A stretch of DNA of 64,000 nt from Aliidiomarina sanyensis (GTDB lineage Bacteria > Pseudomonadota > Gammaproteobacteria > Enterobacterales > Alteromonadaceae), in contig NZ_PIPM01000003.1 in assembly GCF_003987175.1 (NCBI RefSeq), positions 62,001 to 126,000 of the forward strand, in the 5' to 3' direction. The position numbers and the translations under genes are program-made. Within the stretch, counting starts at the first letter, position 1; every line of letters begins with the position of its first letter. Positions 26,666 through 34,941 of this stretch are shown one piece after another. The notes beneath the pieces were generated by a model. It was not told where the DNA came from. It saw only the letters and a list, made by a program, of their open reading frames with translations, and ran no database searches.

Positions 26666-27796
26666 CTATTCAGGTTGACTGAGCACCACGGCCGCACGCA
26701 ATCGAGAACTCCCGTAAGCAAACGCCTTTTCAAAGGTAGCGCGCGGAATGGGTAAATACTGACGTTCAGTGATGGTTTGCCATGGCAAGAGATCATCGTC
26801 AGGATCATTCAAATACACATACTCTTGGTCGATTGCGGTCAACAATACCCAATGAGGTGCCTTTTGGCGGTCAAATTGCCAAGTACTGATCAATGCGATC
26901 ACTAGTTTGCCCGCATTCAAGTCTTTTTCCAACCGGCTGAGGGCGTAATCACGATGACGCATTTTGACACCCGCAGCTTTTAATGCGGCGATATCTGCTT
27001 CTTGGATCCGCGTCATCACATGGCGCTTTTGTTCATTTCGAACTGAGTCAAGGAGCACAGGACCCGCTTGACTCGCGTAAAGCTCTACCTGCAAGCCGCG
27101 CCGATGCGCTGCGCGTGCCAATCCGTGCGGGCCGCATCCCCCATGACCCGAGGTCATGTAGATGGTGGTGGCTTCACGCCAAATCTCCAACTCTTCGTGT
27201 TGCGGGTTCGCCGGCGCAATCCCAAACCACCCCATCGCCATCAGCAAACTGGCCGGCCCGCAGGTGAATTCTGTACTTTGCGTGAGTAACGGAACCAAGC
27301 GAGGAACTTTCGCTGAATCAAAGAAATGCAGCTGCTTTTGCACCACCACTGCGTCCGAATGATCATCGTAGTAGTCGGTACGCAACCCGAGATGAACAAA
27401 TCCGAAACGGCGGAAAAATTCCAAGGCCCGCTCGTTGTCAGCCTTGACCTCGGTTCGCAGAAACAAGCAGTGCACGGCGCGCGCTTGCTCAATGCAATAG
27501 TCCATCAGCCGCTGTCCGAGTCCGGTGCTCTGGAAATCAGGATGCACCGCAAAGGAGTACAAACGACAAAGTTTCGTTGCCTGGCGGAAGAGCAGAATGG
27601 CGTAACCAATCACCCGAGACTCGTCACGCAAAACAACAAAATCACCGTGTTCATGTTGCATAAAGCGCCGTAAGCTTCGCCGACTCATGGCGTCGTACGG
27701 AAAACAGATTCTGTCAATTTCCAATAACGCGTCTAAGTGTTCTGGCTGTGCTGGGCTGATGTGCACAGAAGTTGTTTGCGTGCTGTGAGACGGCAT
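26666..27796 (-). CDS. GNAT acetyltransferase fused to C39-like cysteine peptidase domain
   Basis: 376 residues. The N-terminal part (about 10-165) is a GNAT acetyltransferase of RimI type, with acetyl-CoA loop HPDFQSTGLGQRLMDYC and the ADNERALEFFRRFGF helix. The C-terminal part (about 172-376) is a C39-like peptidase domain: candidate catalytic Cys in STEFTCGPASLLMAM, His in APHWVLLTAID and Asp in VYLNDPDDD. This two-domain architecture occurs in gammaproteobacteria; its substrate is not established. I chose the ATG at 27796, because the longer frame adds 35 residues unrelated to either fold. The ribosome site is weak. Confidence 0.8.
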   Translation of the reverse strand: MPSHSTQTTSVHISPAQPEHLDALLEIDRICFPYDAMSRRSLRRFMQHEHGDFVVLRDESRVIGYAILLFRQATKLCRLYSFAVHPDFQSTGLGQRLMDYCIEQARAVHCLFLRTEVKADNERALEFFRRFGFVHLGLRTDYYDDHSDAVVVQKQLHFFDSAKVPRLVPLLTQSTEFTCGPASLLMAMGWFGIAPANPQHEELEIWREATTIYMTSGHGGCGPHGLARAAHRRGLQVELYASQAGPVLLDSVRNEQKRHVMTRIQEADIAALKAAGVKMRHRDYALSRLEKDLNAGKLVIALISTWQFDRQKAPHWVLLTAIDQEYVYLNDPDDDLLPWQTITERQYLPIPRATFEKAFAYGSSRLRAAVVLSQPE

Positions 27797-27989
27797 GTCA
27801 TTCCCATATCGAGGTCGTGAGCGTCGCTTATTTGACGCTGAATTGAGTATAGGCACAAGCCCTTGGAAATAAAAAAGTTGGGGAAAATACCAACAAAGCA
27901 TTCATCCGAGGGCTCGCTGCTGCTAAAATACTGCCCCGACAAACTCACCCCCGCCAACGCTCTGTAATCAGGGCACGAGAGGACCCGTC

Positions 27990-29030
27990 GTGAACGAACA
28001 AAAACCTTCGCTTAGCTACAAAGACGCTGGTGTCGATATTGACGCCGGAAATGCTCTGGTTCAACGGATCAAGCACGTCACCAAACGCACCCATCGCAAA
28101 GAAGTCATGGGAAATATCGGTGGATTTGGCGCCTTGTGTGAGATTCCTGCAGGTTACAAGCAACCCGTCCTCGTATCCGGAACCGATGGCGTTGGAACGA
28201 AATTACGCTTGGCGATTGACCTGAAAAAACACGACAGCGTGGGTATCGACTTGGTCGCCATGTGTGTAAATGACTTGATCGTTCAAGGCGCTGAGCCTCT
28301 CTTTTTCCTTGATTACTATGCCACTGGCAAGCTCGATGTCGATGTTGCAGCCGATGTAGTGGCCGGTATCGGTGAGGGCTGTGTGCAATCTGGTTGTGCC
28401 CTGATTGGTGGCGAAACTGCAGAAATGCCGGGCATGTACGAAGCTGGCGATTATGATCTCGCAGGGTTCTGCGTGGGTGTGGTGGAGAAAGAAGCGATTA
28501 TCGATGGCAGCAAAGTCGCTGCAGGCGATGCGCTCATTGCAGTGGCCTCGAGTGGTCCACACTCCAATGGCTATTCGCTGATTCGTAAAGTCATTGAAGT
28601 GAGTGGTGCCGATCTGCAGTCAGACTTTCACGGAAAATCCCTTGCTGAACATCTGATGGCTCCGACCCGTATTTATGTAAAGCCTGTTCTTGACCTAATT
28701 AAGCAGGTTCCGGTTCATGCGATCTCCCACATTACGGGCGGCGGTTTCCAAGAAAACATTCCACGCGTCCTTCCGGAACACTGCAAAGCCGTGGTTCAAC
28801 GGGAAAGCTGGTCATGGCCGGTCATCTTTAGCTGGCTGCAGGAGCAAGGAAATATTCAGCGGGAAGAAATGTTCCGCACTTTTAACTGTGGTGTAGGGCT
28901 TGTGATTGCAGTGCCGGCAGAAAAAGCCGAGACCGCAGTTGGAATTCTGAAAAACCACGGCGAAAATGCGTGGGTCATTGGTTCAGTTGCTGACCGGTTT
29001 GACGCAGAAGCGCAGGTGGAATTCGTCTAA
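27990..29030 (+). CDS. purM: Phosphoribosylformylglycinamidine cyclo-ligase
   Basis: 346 residues (E. coli PurM 345). It closes the imidazole ring of FGAM to AIR with ATP in purine biosynthesis, cytosol. Family marks include [20 protein letters not shown] at the N-terminus, [14 protein letters not shown], the [11 protein letters not shown] motif and [11 protein letters not shown]. The start is GTG at 27990 with GAGAGGA 6 nt upstream. A TAAAAT sequence at 27924-27929 may be the -10 element. I see no convincing PurR box. Its stop overlaps the purN ATG by one base (TAATG). Confidence 0.97.
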   Translation: MNEQKPSLSYKDAGVDIDAGNALVQRIKHVTKRTHRKEVMGNIGGFGALCEIPAGYKQPVLVSGTDGVGTKLRLAIDLKKHDSVGIDLVAMCVNDLIVQGAEPLFFLDYYATGKLDVDVAADVVAGIGEGCVQSGCALIGGETAEMPGMYEAGDYDLAGFCVGVVEKEAIIDGSKVAAGDALIAVASSGPHSNGYSLIRKVIEVSGADLQSDFHGKSLAEHLMAPTRIYVKPVLDLIKQVPVHAISHITGGGFQENIPRVLPEHCKAVVQRESWSWPVIFSWLQEQGNIQREEMFRTFNCGVGLVIAVPAEKAETAVGILKNHGENAWVIGSVADRFDAEAQVEFV

Positions 29031-29686
29031 TGGAGAGCGGTGCGCGCAAACGAATTGTCGTTCTGATCTCAGGCTCGGGTACAAACATGGCTGCGATTAT
29101 CGCAGCCTGCCAAGCCAACCAGATCCACGGAGATGTCGTCGCTGTGGTCAGCAACAAACCCGATGCAGGCGGTCTCGCAAAAGCCAGAGCGTCGGGGGTC
29201 GTTGCGGAAACACTCCCCCATGTGGATTTTTCCACTCGTGAAGCCTATGACGCTGCGCTGGTTGAAAAAGTCCAAGCCTATGAGCCAGACCTCATTGTAC
29301 TTGCAGGTTTTATGCGGGTGCTGACACCTGTTTTTGTGGGGGCTTTTGCGGACCGAATCCTCAATATCCACCCATCATTACTGCCAAAATATCGTGGCTT
29401 ACACACCCACCAGCGCGCGCTTGAAGCCGGTGATGAAACGCACGGCGTAAGCGTGCATTTTGTCACGGAAGAACTCGATGGCGGGCCTGTCGTGCTCCAA
29501 GCCGAGGTGCCAATTTTTGCGGGAGATGACGTGGAAGATTTACAAGCTCGGGTGCACGAGCAGGAATATCGCATCTATCCACTCGTGATTCGTTGGTTTT
29601 GCGCTGGGCGCCTTGCGCTGACTAGCGAGGGCGCAACACTCGATGGACATCTTCTCGGGCCGCACGGATACGCCACAGACGAATAG
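29030..29686 (+). CDS. purN: Phosphoribosylglycinamide formyltransferase
   Basis: 218 residues (E. coli PurN 212). It transfers a formyl group from 10-formyl-THF to GAR in purine biosynthesis. Active-site features are the phosphate loop SGSGTNMAAI, NIHPSLLPKYRGLHTH with the catalytic Asn/His pair, and HGVSVHFVTEELDGGP with the conserved Asp. It is translationally coupled to purM by a TAATG overlap. It ends 10 nt from the convergent DUF3108 gene with no obvious terminator between. Confidence 0.97.
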   Translation: MESGARKRIVVLISGSGTNMAAIIAACQANQIHGDVVAVVSNKPDAGGLAKARASGVVAETLPHVDFSTREAYDAALVEKVQAYEPDLIVLAGFMRVLTPVFVGAFADRILNIHPSLLPKYRGLHTHQRALEAGDETHGVSVHFVTEELDGGPVVLQAEVPIFAGDDVEDLQARVHEQEYRIYPLVIRWFCAGRLALTSEGATLDGHLLGPHGYATDE

Positions 29687-29696
29687 TCCCGTTGGC

Positions 29697-30554
29697 TTAT
29701 TCAAAAAACTCCAACGATGTTAAGCTCAGCATGGCGGCTTCCCGGCCGCCTTCAATTTGTTGCATCCGAACCAAGGTGTAATTCCATTCTGGTGCAAACC
29801 AAAAGTAGGTTTGCCGACGATCATGCTCACGCACACGCGATACGCGAATGGTTTCAATTCGTTGGTCTCCGAGCACAATTACTTCACGTTTATCGATTTC
29901 GAACTCGTAGATCGATAACGAACCATCGTCATCGACGAGGGGATAGGTAAAAAAGGTCTCTTGCCCAAGGGCGACATCAATTTGCAACTGATGGAGCACG
30001 GCGTTCGGATCCAACAAGTCATCCTGCCACTCTACCGTAACCGGATCGCCGTTTGCCGGTAAAAGCTTTTGCTGCTCCCGATCAAAGGTTACTTTGTAAT
30101 GTCGATTTGAACCGGTTCCACGCCGTTCATACTCGAACGAAAGTGGCTCTACCCGAGTCTCTGCAAGCTGAAAAACCGTGTCATTAAAACGTCGATCGGA
30201 TAGCAACAGAAGTGATGCACGCGAAAACGTCTCGTACCGCCAGCTTCCGTTTTCCAAACGTGATAACTCGCGGCCAGCCGTACCATGATTTCGCCCACGA
30301 CGGCTCAGATTGTACTCGGCTTTGTATGGGCGCGTGATGACTTGAGCAATTTGACTGCTGTTTTCCGCTGCGTCGGTTCGCTCTGCTACGTCTTCATCTT
30401 TGCCCGCCGCAAGAGCGCTAAAAGAGGTCATCAGAACGACCACACTGAACAGCGTGCGAATCGCTCGCGGTGTCCATCGACCCAAATTTGGGGAATGACC
30501 TTCGATAGAGCCATTTCTGGCTTGGAGTACCTGCATATACGACATTTTTTGCAT
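29697..30554 (-). CDS. DUF3108 domain protein, exported
   Basis: About 285 residues. The hydrophobic stretch TLFSVVVLMTSFSALAAG near 35-50 looks like a signal peptide, though its leading polar region is unusually long. The mature part from about residue 70 matches DUF3108 (KAEYNLSRRGRNHGTAGREL, a beta-rich periplasmic domain, ending with FWFAPEWNYTLVRMQQIEGG). No biochemical role is established for DUF3108. The start at 30554 is supported by AAGGAAACCC; a longer frame to 30623 lacks this. In several gammaproteobacteria a DUF3108 gene sits beside purMN, as here. Confidence 0.8.
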   Translation of the reverse strand: MQKMSYMQVLQARNGSIEGHSPNLGRWTPRAIRTLFSVVVLMTSFSALAAGKDEDVAERTDAAENSSQIAQVITRPYKAEYNLSRRGRNHGTAGRELSRLENGSWRYETFSRASLLLLSDRRFNDTVFQLAETRVEPLSFEYERRGTGSNRHYKVTFDREQQKLLPANGDPVTVEWQDDLLDPNAVLHQLQIDVALGQETFFTYPLVDDDGSLSIYEFEIDKREVIVLGDQRIETIRVSRVREHDRRQTYFWFAPEWNYTLVRMQQIEGGREAAMLSLTSLEFFE

Positions 30555-30724
30555 GGGTTTCCTTTGTTTCAAATCGTCCATAAACGGCTCGCAATCCTTC
30601 TGGCAGGTCAGACCGTAGATCATAGGACAAGTTCACTGCGCTCGCACGCGCAGGCTTCGGAAACTGGGACATGAGTCGATGACGCTTTGCTTGCAATCAG
30701 GTGAAAATTGTTCTAGTTTAGAGC

Positions 30725-30741
30725 TACTGGTCAGACCTCAA
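30725..30741. promoter_or_regulatory. FadR-like operator upstream of fadE
   Basis: TACTGGTCAGACCTCAA contains CTGGTCNGACCT, the core of the E. coli FadR site as found before fadL. It lies just upstream of the fadE ribosome site, where a bound repressor would block transcription or elongation. Identification rests on remembered consensus. Confidence 0.5.
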
Positions 30742-30757
30742 ACCTTAGGAGTTGAAG

Positions 30758-33214
30758 ATGAGTGTCGCAATTTGGTGTATCGCTGCCCTAATCGTTCTGG
30801 GCGCGTTACTTTATCATCGAGCTTCCCTGCGCAGTTTCACTGTCGGGGTCGTTATTTTACTGGCCATCGGCACAGCCTTTGGACTATTTGCTGTGGTTCC
30901 GTGGATTATTGCCGCCGTGATTTTGGTTCCATTGAATCTGGGCTTTATTCGTACTTCGTTACTGACAAAACCCATTCTCAATGTCTATCGCAAGATCATG
31001 CCGGAGATGTCTCAAACGGAGCGAGACGCGATCGAAGCCGGAACGGTCTGGTGGGACGGTGAGATTTTCCGAGGTGAGCCAAACTGGAAGAAGCTGCACA
31101 GTATCCCAGCGCCTAAATTAACCGCTGAAGAAGAAGCATTTTTAAATGGCCCGTGCGAAGAAGTATGTGCCATGTTGGATGATTGGGAAGCCACTCATGA
31201 ACTCGCTGATATGCCGCCTGAAGTCTGGCAATATCTGAAAGATCAGAAATTCTTTGCGATGATCATCAAAAAAGAATTCGGTGGCCTTGAGTTTTCAGCC
31301 TATGCCCAGTCGCGCATTCTGCAGAAGCTAGCCGGTCATTCAACTATTTTGGCAAGCACCGTCGGTGTACCAAACTCGCTCGGACCGGGTGAGCTGTTAC
31401 AGCATTATGGAACCAAAGAGCAACAAGACTACTATTTGCCGCGTCTAGCAAGCGGCGAAGAGATTCCGTGTTTTGCACTAACAAGCCCTGAGGCAGGTTC
31501 AGACGCGGGCGCAATTCCAGATACCGGCGTTGTGTGCAAAGGCGAGTGGGAAGGCAAAGAAGTGGTCGGCATCAAGCTCAACTTCAACAAGCGCTACATT
31601 ACACTTGCGCCGATTGCGACGGTCGTAGGTCTTGCATTCAAACTCTATGACCCTGACCAACTGATCGGTGAACAACAGGAACTTGGGATCACCTGTGCCC
31701 TCCTCCCACGTGATCTCAAAGGGATGGAAATCGGTCGGCGCCATTTCCCATTAAACGTGCCGTTCCACAACGGACCTATCCGTGGGAAAGACGTATTTAT
31801 TCCGTTAGATTTTATTATCGGTGGCCAGAAAATGGCTGGCAAAGGCTGGCGTATGCTGGTTGAGTGTTTGTCGGTCGGGCGCGCCATTACCTTACCTTCC
31901 AACAGTGCGGGTGGTGCCAAGTCACTGGCTCTGGTGACCGGTGCTTACGCTCGCATTCGTCGTCAGTTCAAGCTACCGATCGGTAAGATGGAAGGCGTTG
32001 AAGAAGCCATGGCACGAATTGGCGGAAACGCATACCTGATGGATGCGGTGACTCGGATGTCGACCATCGGTATTGACCAAGGTGAAAAGCCTTCGGTTAT
32101 CTCTGCTATCGCTAAATACCACATGACCGAGAAACTTCGTGAGTGTATGAACGATGCAATGGATGTCCACGGTGGTAAAGGGATCTGCTTAGGTCCAAAC
32201 AACTACCTCGGTCGTGGCTATCAAGGCACACCGATTGCAATTACCGTCGAAGGTGCAAACATTCTGACGCGTAGCATGATGATCTATGGTCAAGGTGCGA
32301 TCCGTTGTCATCCGTTTGTCTTAGAAGAGATGGAAGCCGCATCTACGCCCGGAAAAGAGGGCCTACAACGCTTTGATAAAGCCCTGTTCGGTCATATCGG
32401 ATTTGTCTTTAGTAACTTCGTTCGTTCATTCTGGTACGGTCTCGGTGGCTCACGTTTTGTGAGTGCGCCCGCAAACGACAGCACGGCTGTGTATTACCGT
32501 CAAATGACGCGCTTCAGTACGAACTTAGCATTTATGTCCGACGTGGCCATGGGTGTACTCGGTGGTGAGCTTAAGCGTCGTGAGCGCATTTCAGCGCGCC
32601 TCGGTGACATGCTGAGCTACCTCTACATTGGCTCTGCTATCCTCAAACGATTTGAGGATGACGGTCGTCCAGCAGAAGACCTCCCTTTCGTTCACTGGGC
32701 AATGCAAGACACGCTGTACAAGTTGCAAGAGAGCCAACGTGGCATGCTTGAGAACTTTGGTGGTGTCGGACGTTTCCTGAATGTCCTGATGTTCCCATTC
32801 GGACGTGTCGTAAAAGCGCCTTCAGATAAGCTCGGGCACAAAATTGCTCGCTTGTTGATGGAGCCAAACGCAGCGCGCGATCGTCTTGGTGAAGGCCAGT
32901 TCTTGTCTGAACGCGGTCCATTTGGCTACGTCGAGCAGGTCTTGCGTGACATCATTGCCGTCGAGCCTCTGTACGACAAAGTCGTGAAGGCCTCAGGTGA
33001 AAAACTTCCATTCATGCGCTTGCATGAAGTTGGCCAGAAAGGAAAAGAGCTCGGTGTTCTAACGGATGAAGAAGTCGCGCTCTTCGTTCGTGCCGAAGAA
33101 GGCCGCTTGAAAGTGATTAATGTTGATGACTTTGATCCAGCGGATTTGCTGGCAGGTAAAGCAGCGCGCGAATATGCGTTGAAGACCCAAGCAAAAGCGA
33201 AGTCTGTGGCCTAA
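30758..33214 (+). CDS. fadE: Acyl-CoA dehydrogenase FadE
   Basis: 818 residues (E. coli FadE 814). Two N-terminal membrane helices (about 3-20 and 25-62) precede the large acyl-CoA dehydrogenase module: FALTSPEAGSDAG (FAD/substrate region), KRYITLAPIATVVGLAF and the MDVHGGKGICLGPNNYLGRGYQ stretch. It carries out the first dehydrogenation of beta-oxidation, acyl-CoA to trans-2-enoyl-CoA with FAD. I chose the ATG at 30758, with TAGGAG 6 nt before it; an in-frame TTG lies two codons earlier. A FadR-like site lies directly upstream and a strong terminator follows. Confidence 0.96.
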   Translation: MSVAIWCIAALIVLGALLYHRASLRSFTVGVVILLAIGTAFGLFAVVPWIIAAVILVPLNLGFIRTSLLTKPILNVYRKIMPEMSQTERDAIEAGTVWWDGEIFRGEPNWKKLHSIPAPKLTAEEEAFLNGPCEEVCAMLDDWEATHELADMPPEVWQYLKDQKFFAMIIKKEFGGLEFSAYAQSRILQKLAGHSTILASTVGVPNSLGPGELLQHYGTKEQQDYYLPRLASGEEIPCFALTSPEAGSDAGAIPDTGVVCKGEWEGKEVVGIKLNFNKRYITLAPIATVVGLAFKLYDPDQLIGEQQELGITCALLPRDLKGMEIGRRHFPLNVPFHNGPIRGKDVFIPLDFIIGGQKMAGKGWRMLVECLSVGRAITLPSNSAGGAKSLALVTGAYARIRRQFKLPIGKMEGVEEAMARIGGNAYLMDAVTRMSTIGIDQGEKPSVISAIAKYHMTEKLRECMNDAMDVHGGKGICLGPNNYLGRGYQGTPIAITVEGANILTRSMMIYGQGAIRCHPFVLEEMEAASTPGKEGLQRFDKALFGHIGFVFSNFVRSFWYGLGGSRFVSAPANDSTAVYYRQMTRFSTNLAFMSDVAMGVLGGELKRRERISARLGDMLSYLYIGSAILKRFEDDGRPAEDLPFVHWAMQDTLYKLQESQRGMLENFGGVGRFLNVLMFPFGRVVKAPSDKLGHKIARLLMEPNAARDRLGEGQFLSERGPFGYVEQVLRDIIAVEPLYDKVVKASGEKLPFMRLHEVGQKGKELGVLTDEEVALFVRAEEGRLKVINVDDFDPADLLAGKAAREYALKTQAKAKSVA

Positions 33215-33237
33215 CAAAAACTGAGGCCTCAATAGAA

Positions 33238-33267
33238 AACCGCCACTCCACTGTGGCGGTTTTTTTA
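33238..33267 (+). terminator. Intrinsic terminator after fadE
   Basis: Perfect 9-bp stem AACCGCCAC/GTGGCGGTT with loop TCCACT and a run of T. Confidence 0.92.
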
Positions 33268-33344
33268 TACGTAAAGTTTCAGTAAAGCGAATCGCTTCTC
33301 TCCTCGCTTCCACGTACCTTGAATCTTGCCGATCGCAATCATCG

Positions 33345-33459
33345 TGCAACCCTGTATCGCTTTCTCGATTTTCGTTTTGTCCTTGTGGGGGACGCTTCGA
33401 GTGTGTGTTGTGAGAGAAAGCGGATTTTGAGCGCCTCATCCTCTGGGGCGCTTTTTTTT
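33345..33459 (+). ncRNA. Candidate structured small RNA between fadE and the 2OG oxygenase gene
   Basis: Downstream of the fadE terminator no open frame is credible, yet a second independent plus-strand terminator occurs at 33430-33459. Before it, CGCTTTCTC (33358-33366) is perfectly complementary to GAGAAAGCG (33414-33422). That encloses a smaller GTCC/GGAC hairpin (33379-33393). Long stem, inner hairpin, then terminator is the shape of a bacterial small RNA. The 5' end is a guess and no clear promoter was found. I do not recognise it as 6S, Spot 42, RyhB or a Csr RNA. Confidence 0.4.
33430..33459 (+). terminator. Orphan intrinsic terminator
   Basis: GCGCC pairs with GGCGC around a 10-11-nt loop, followed by eight T. 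There is no coding gene between this and the fadE terminator, so it probably ends a small RNA. Confidence 0.75.
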
Positions 33460-33460
33460 G

Positions 33461-33488
33461 CATAAAAAAGGCTACTCAAGGTAGCCTT
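33461..33488 (-). terminator. Terminator of the 2OG oxygenase gene
   Basis: Minus strand: 8-bp stem AAGGCTAC/GTAGCCTT with a 5-nt loop, followed by a T run. Confidence 0.85.
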
Positions 33489-33512
33489 TCGTGCTATTCA
33501 ACTTTCAGTTGC

Positions 33513-34445
33513 CTATTTCACCAACCCAATCTCACGCAAACGTTCCATGAGATAGTCGTCCGCTGTGATCGGTGGGAATTTCTTCGGATTCTCTTCCGTA
33601 ACACAATCCGGCAGCGCGTCGATCACAACATCTGGATTGAAGTGCAAGAAGAACGGAATCGAGTAACGAGAGACCTCATTGTATGGTGCTGGAGGATTGA
33701 CCACGCGGTGCGTTGTCGAGGGCAAAACACCATTGGTCAGACGTTGAAGCATATCGCCCACGTTACAGATAATCGCCCCGTCAATAATCGTCACTGGGAC
33801 CCATTCACCTGATTTCGACAGAACCTCTAACCCAGGTTCACGTGAACCGATCAACAAGGTAATTACATTGATATCTTCGTGAGCAGCTGCGCGCACTGAA
33901 GGAGTCCCCTTCTCGACGATCGGAGGGTAGTGCAAGGGACGCAAAATCGAGTTGCCCTTGTTCACGCGGGTCCGAAAGTAATCACGCGGCTGGCCGAGGT
34001 AAACCGCAATTCCTTCCAGGACCTGGTTCCCAAGCTCATCCAATGCATTGAACAATGCTGTCAGCTTCTCTTTAAACTCGGGTACTTCTGAAGGCCAAAT
34101 ATTTGGAATCAATTGTGGATACTCAGATGCATCATCCACTTCCCGACCAACATGCCAGAACTCTTTTAGGTCAACATGCTTTGCGTCTTTAGCAATTTCC
34201 GTTCCAAACGGTGTGTAACCTCGCGCACCACCGATCCCCGGTTTGTGATACTTACGCTTCACGTCTTCCGGAAGAGCAAATAATTCACGCGTGATATCCA
34301 ATGCTTCCATGATGGTTTCGGTTGGAATTCCATGCTGGGTCAAAGCAACAAAGCCATTGACTTCATAACCTTGACCAATCGTCTGAACGAATCCGTCAAA
34401 GTCTTTTTGATACTCTGACATGTCTACATGAGGGATCGAACTCAT
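33513..34445 (-). CDS. Isopenicillin-N-synthase-like Fe(II)/2-oxoglutarate oxygenase
   Basis: 310 residues. Cytosolic double-stranded beta-helix oxygenase of the isopenicillin N synthase/ACC oxidase family. It has the N-terminal DIOX_N-like region (VNGFVALTQHGI) and a full iron triad: H189 and D191 in AAHEDINV, and H246 in STTHRVVNP. The co-substrate pair R260 and S262 in RYSIPFF is also present. The substrate is unknown. I chose the ATG at 34445, which has AGG 9 nt upstream. Two codons earlier is another ATG, and the open frame runs to 34568 without a better site. It is divergent from the subtilase gene. Confidence 0.88.
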   Translation of the reverse strand: MSSIPHVDMSEYQKDFDGFVQTIGQGYEVNGFVALTQHGIPTETIMEALDITRELFALPEDVKRKYHKPGIGGARGYTPFGTEIAKDAKHVDLKEFWHVGREVDDASEYPQLIPNIWPSEVPEFKEKLTALFNALDELGNQVLEGIAVYLGQPRDYFRTRVNKGNSILRPLHYPPIVEKGTPSVRAAAHEDINVITLLIGSREPGLEVLSKSGEWVPVTIIDGAIICNVGDMLQRLTNGVLPSTTHRVVNPPAPYNEVSRYSIPFFLHFNPDVVIDALPDCVTEENPKKFPPITADDYLMERLREIGLVK

Positions 34446-34941
34446 TATCATTGACCTGCTGTTAATTTCGGGTTGATTCACATTACCAATGTACTGCCCG
34501 GCGCCATTGGCAAATCGCGGGCACAGATCCTTGATCCTAAACCGAGCAGGCTGTGCAAGCAATGTCAAAAACCATCATTTTTTCGGAGAGTAAGTGGCAA
34601 AGTGTTCACAAGGGCATACAACTTAAGCCTCCTTCGATCGTCTCAACCACCGGCTTATTTACTGTACCACGCGTTTACTAACTAGGTTATTCCGATCGAT
34701 AAATGTAACAAAATGTTACAGGTATTTTCCCATAAAAACGCCCTTTTCGATCTATCTGTTTATTATTTAATGACTTTTTAAATTAACTTCTGTTGCAAAT
34801 TTGTGAATAAAAATGCTTCGCAAGCGCGCAAATATACCGTACTATCAAGAGGCGCTTCGTCCGATGTCGAAGTTATACAACTTTTGCATACAACGAGACA
34901 CTCAGAGCGCCACACCATAATCATAAGAGGAAGATCTGAGG
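34446..34941. other. 496-bp divergent intergenic region, AT-rich
   Basis: No credible coding frame or RNA gene. It must hold promoters for the oxygenase (minus) and the subtilase (plus); several TATA-like hexamers occur (for example TATACC at 34833) but none with a convincing -35 partner. The only clear structure is the palindrome at 34704-34720. Confidence 0.6.
34704..34720. promoter_or_regulatory. 17-bp palindrome, likely operator
   Basis: TGTAACA, AAA, TGTTACA is a perfect 7-bp inverted repeat with a 3-nt centre in the region shared by the divergent oxygenase and subtilase promoters. It is too short-looped for a terminator and resembles a dimeric repressor site. It is related to but not a match for the TyrR box. 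The regulator is unknown. Confidence 0.5.
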
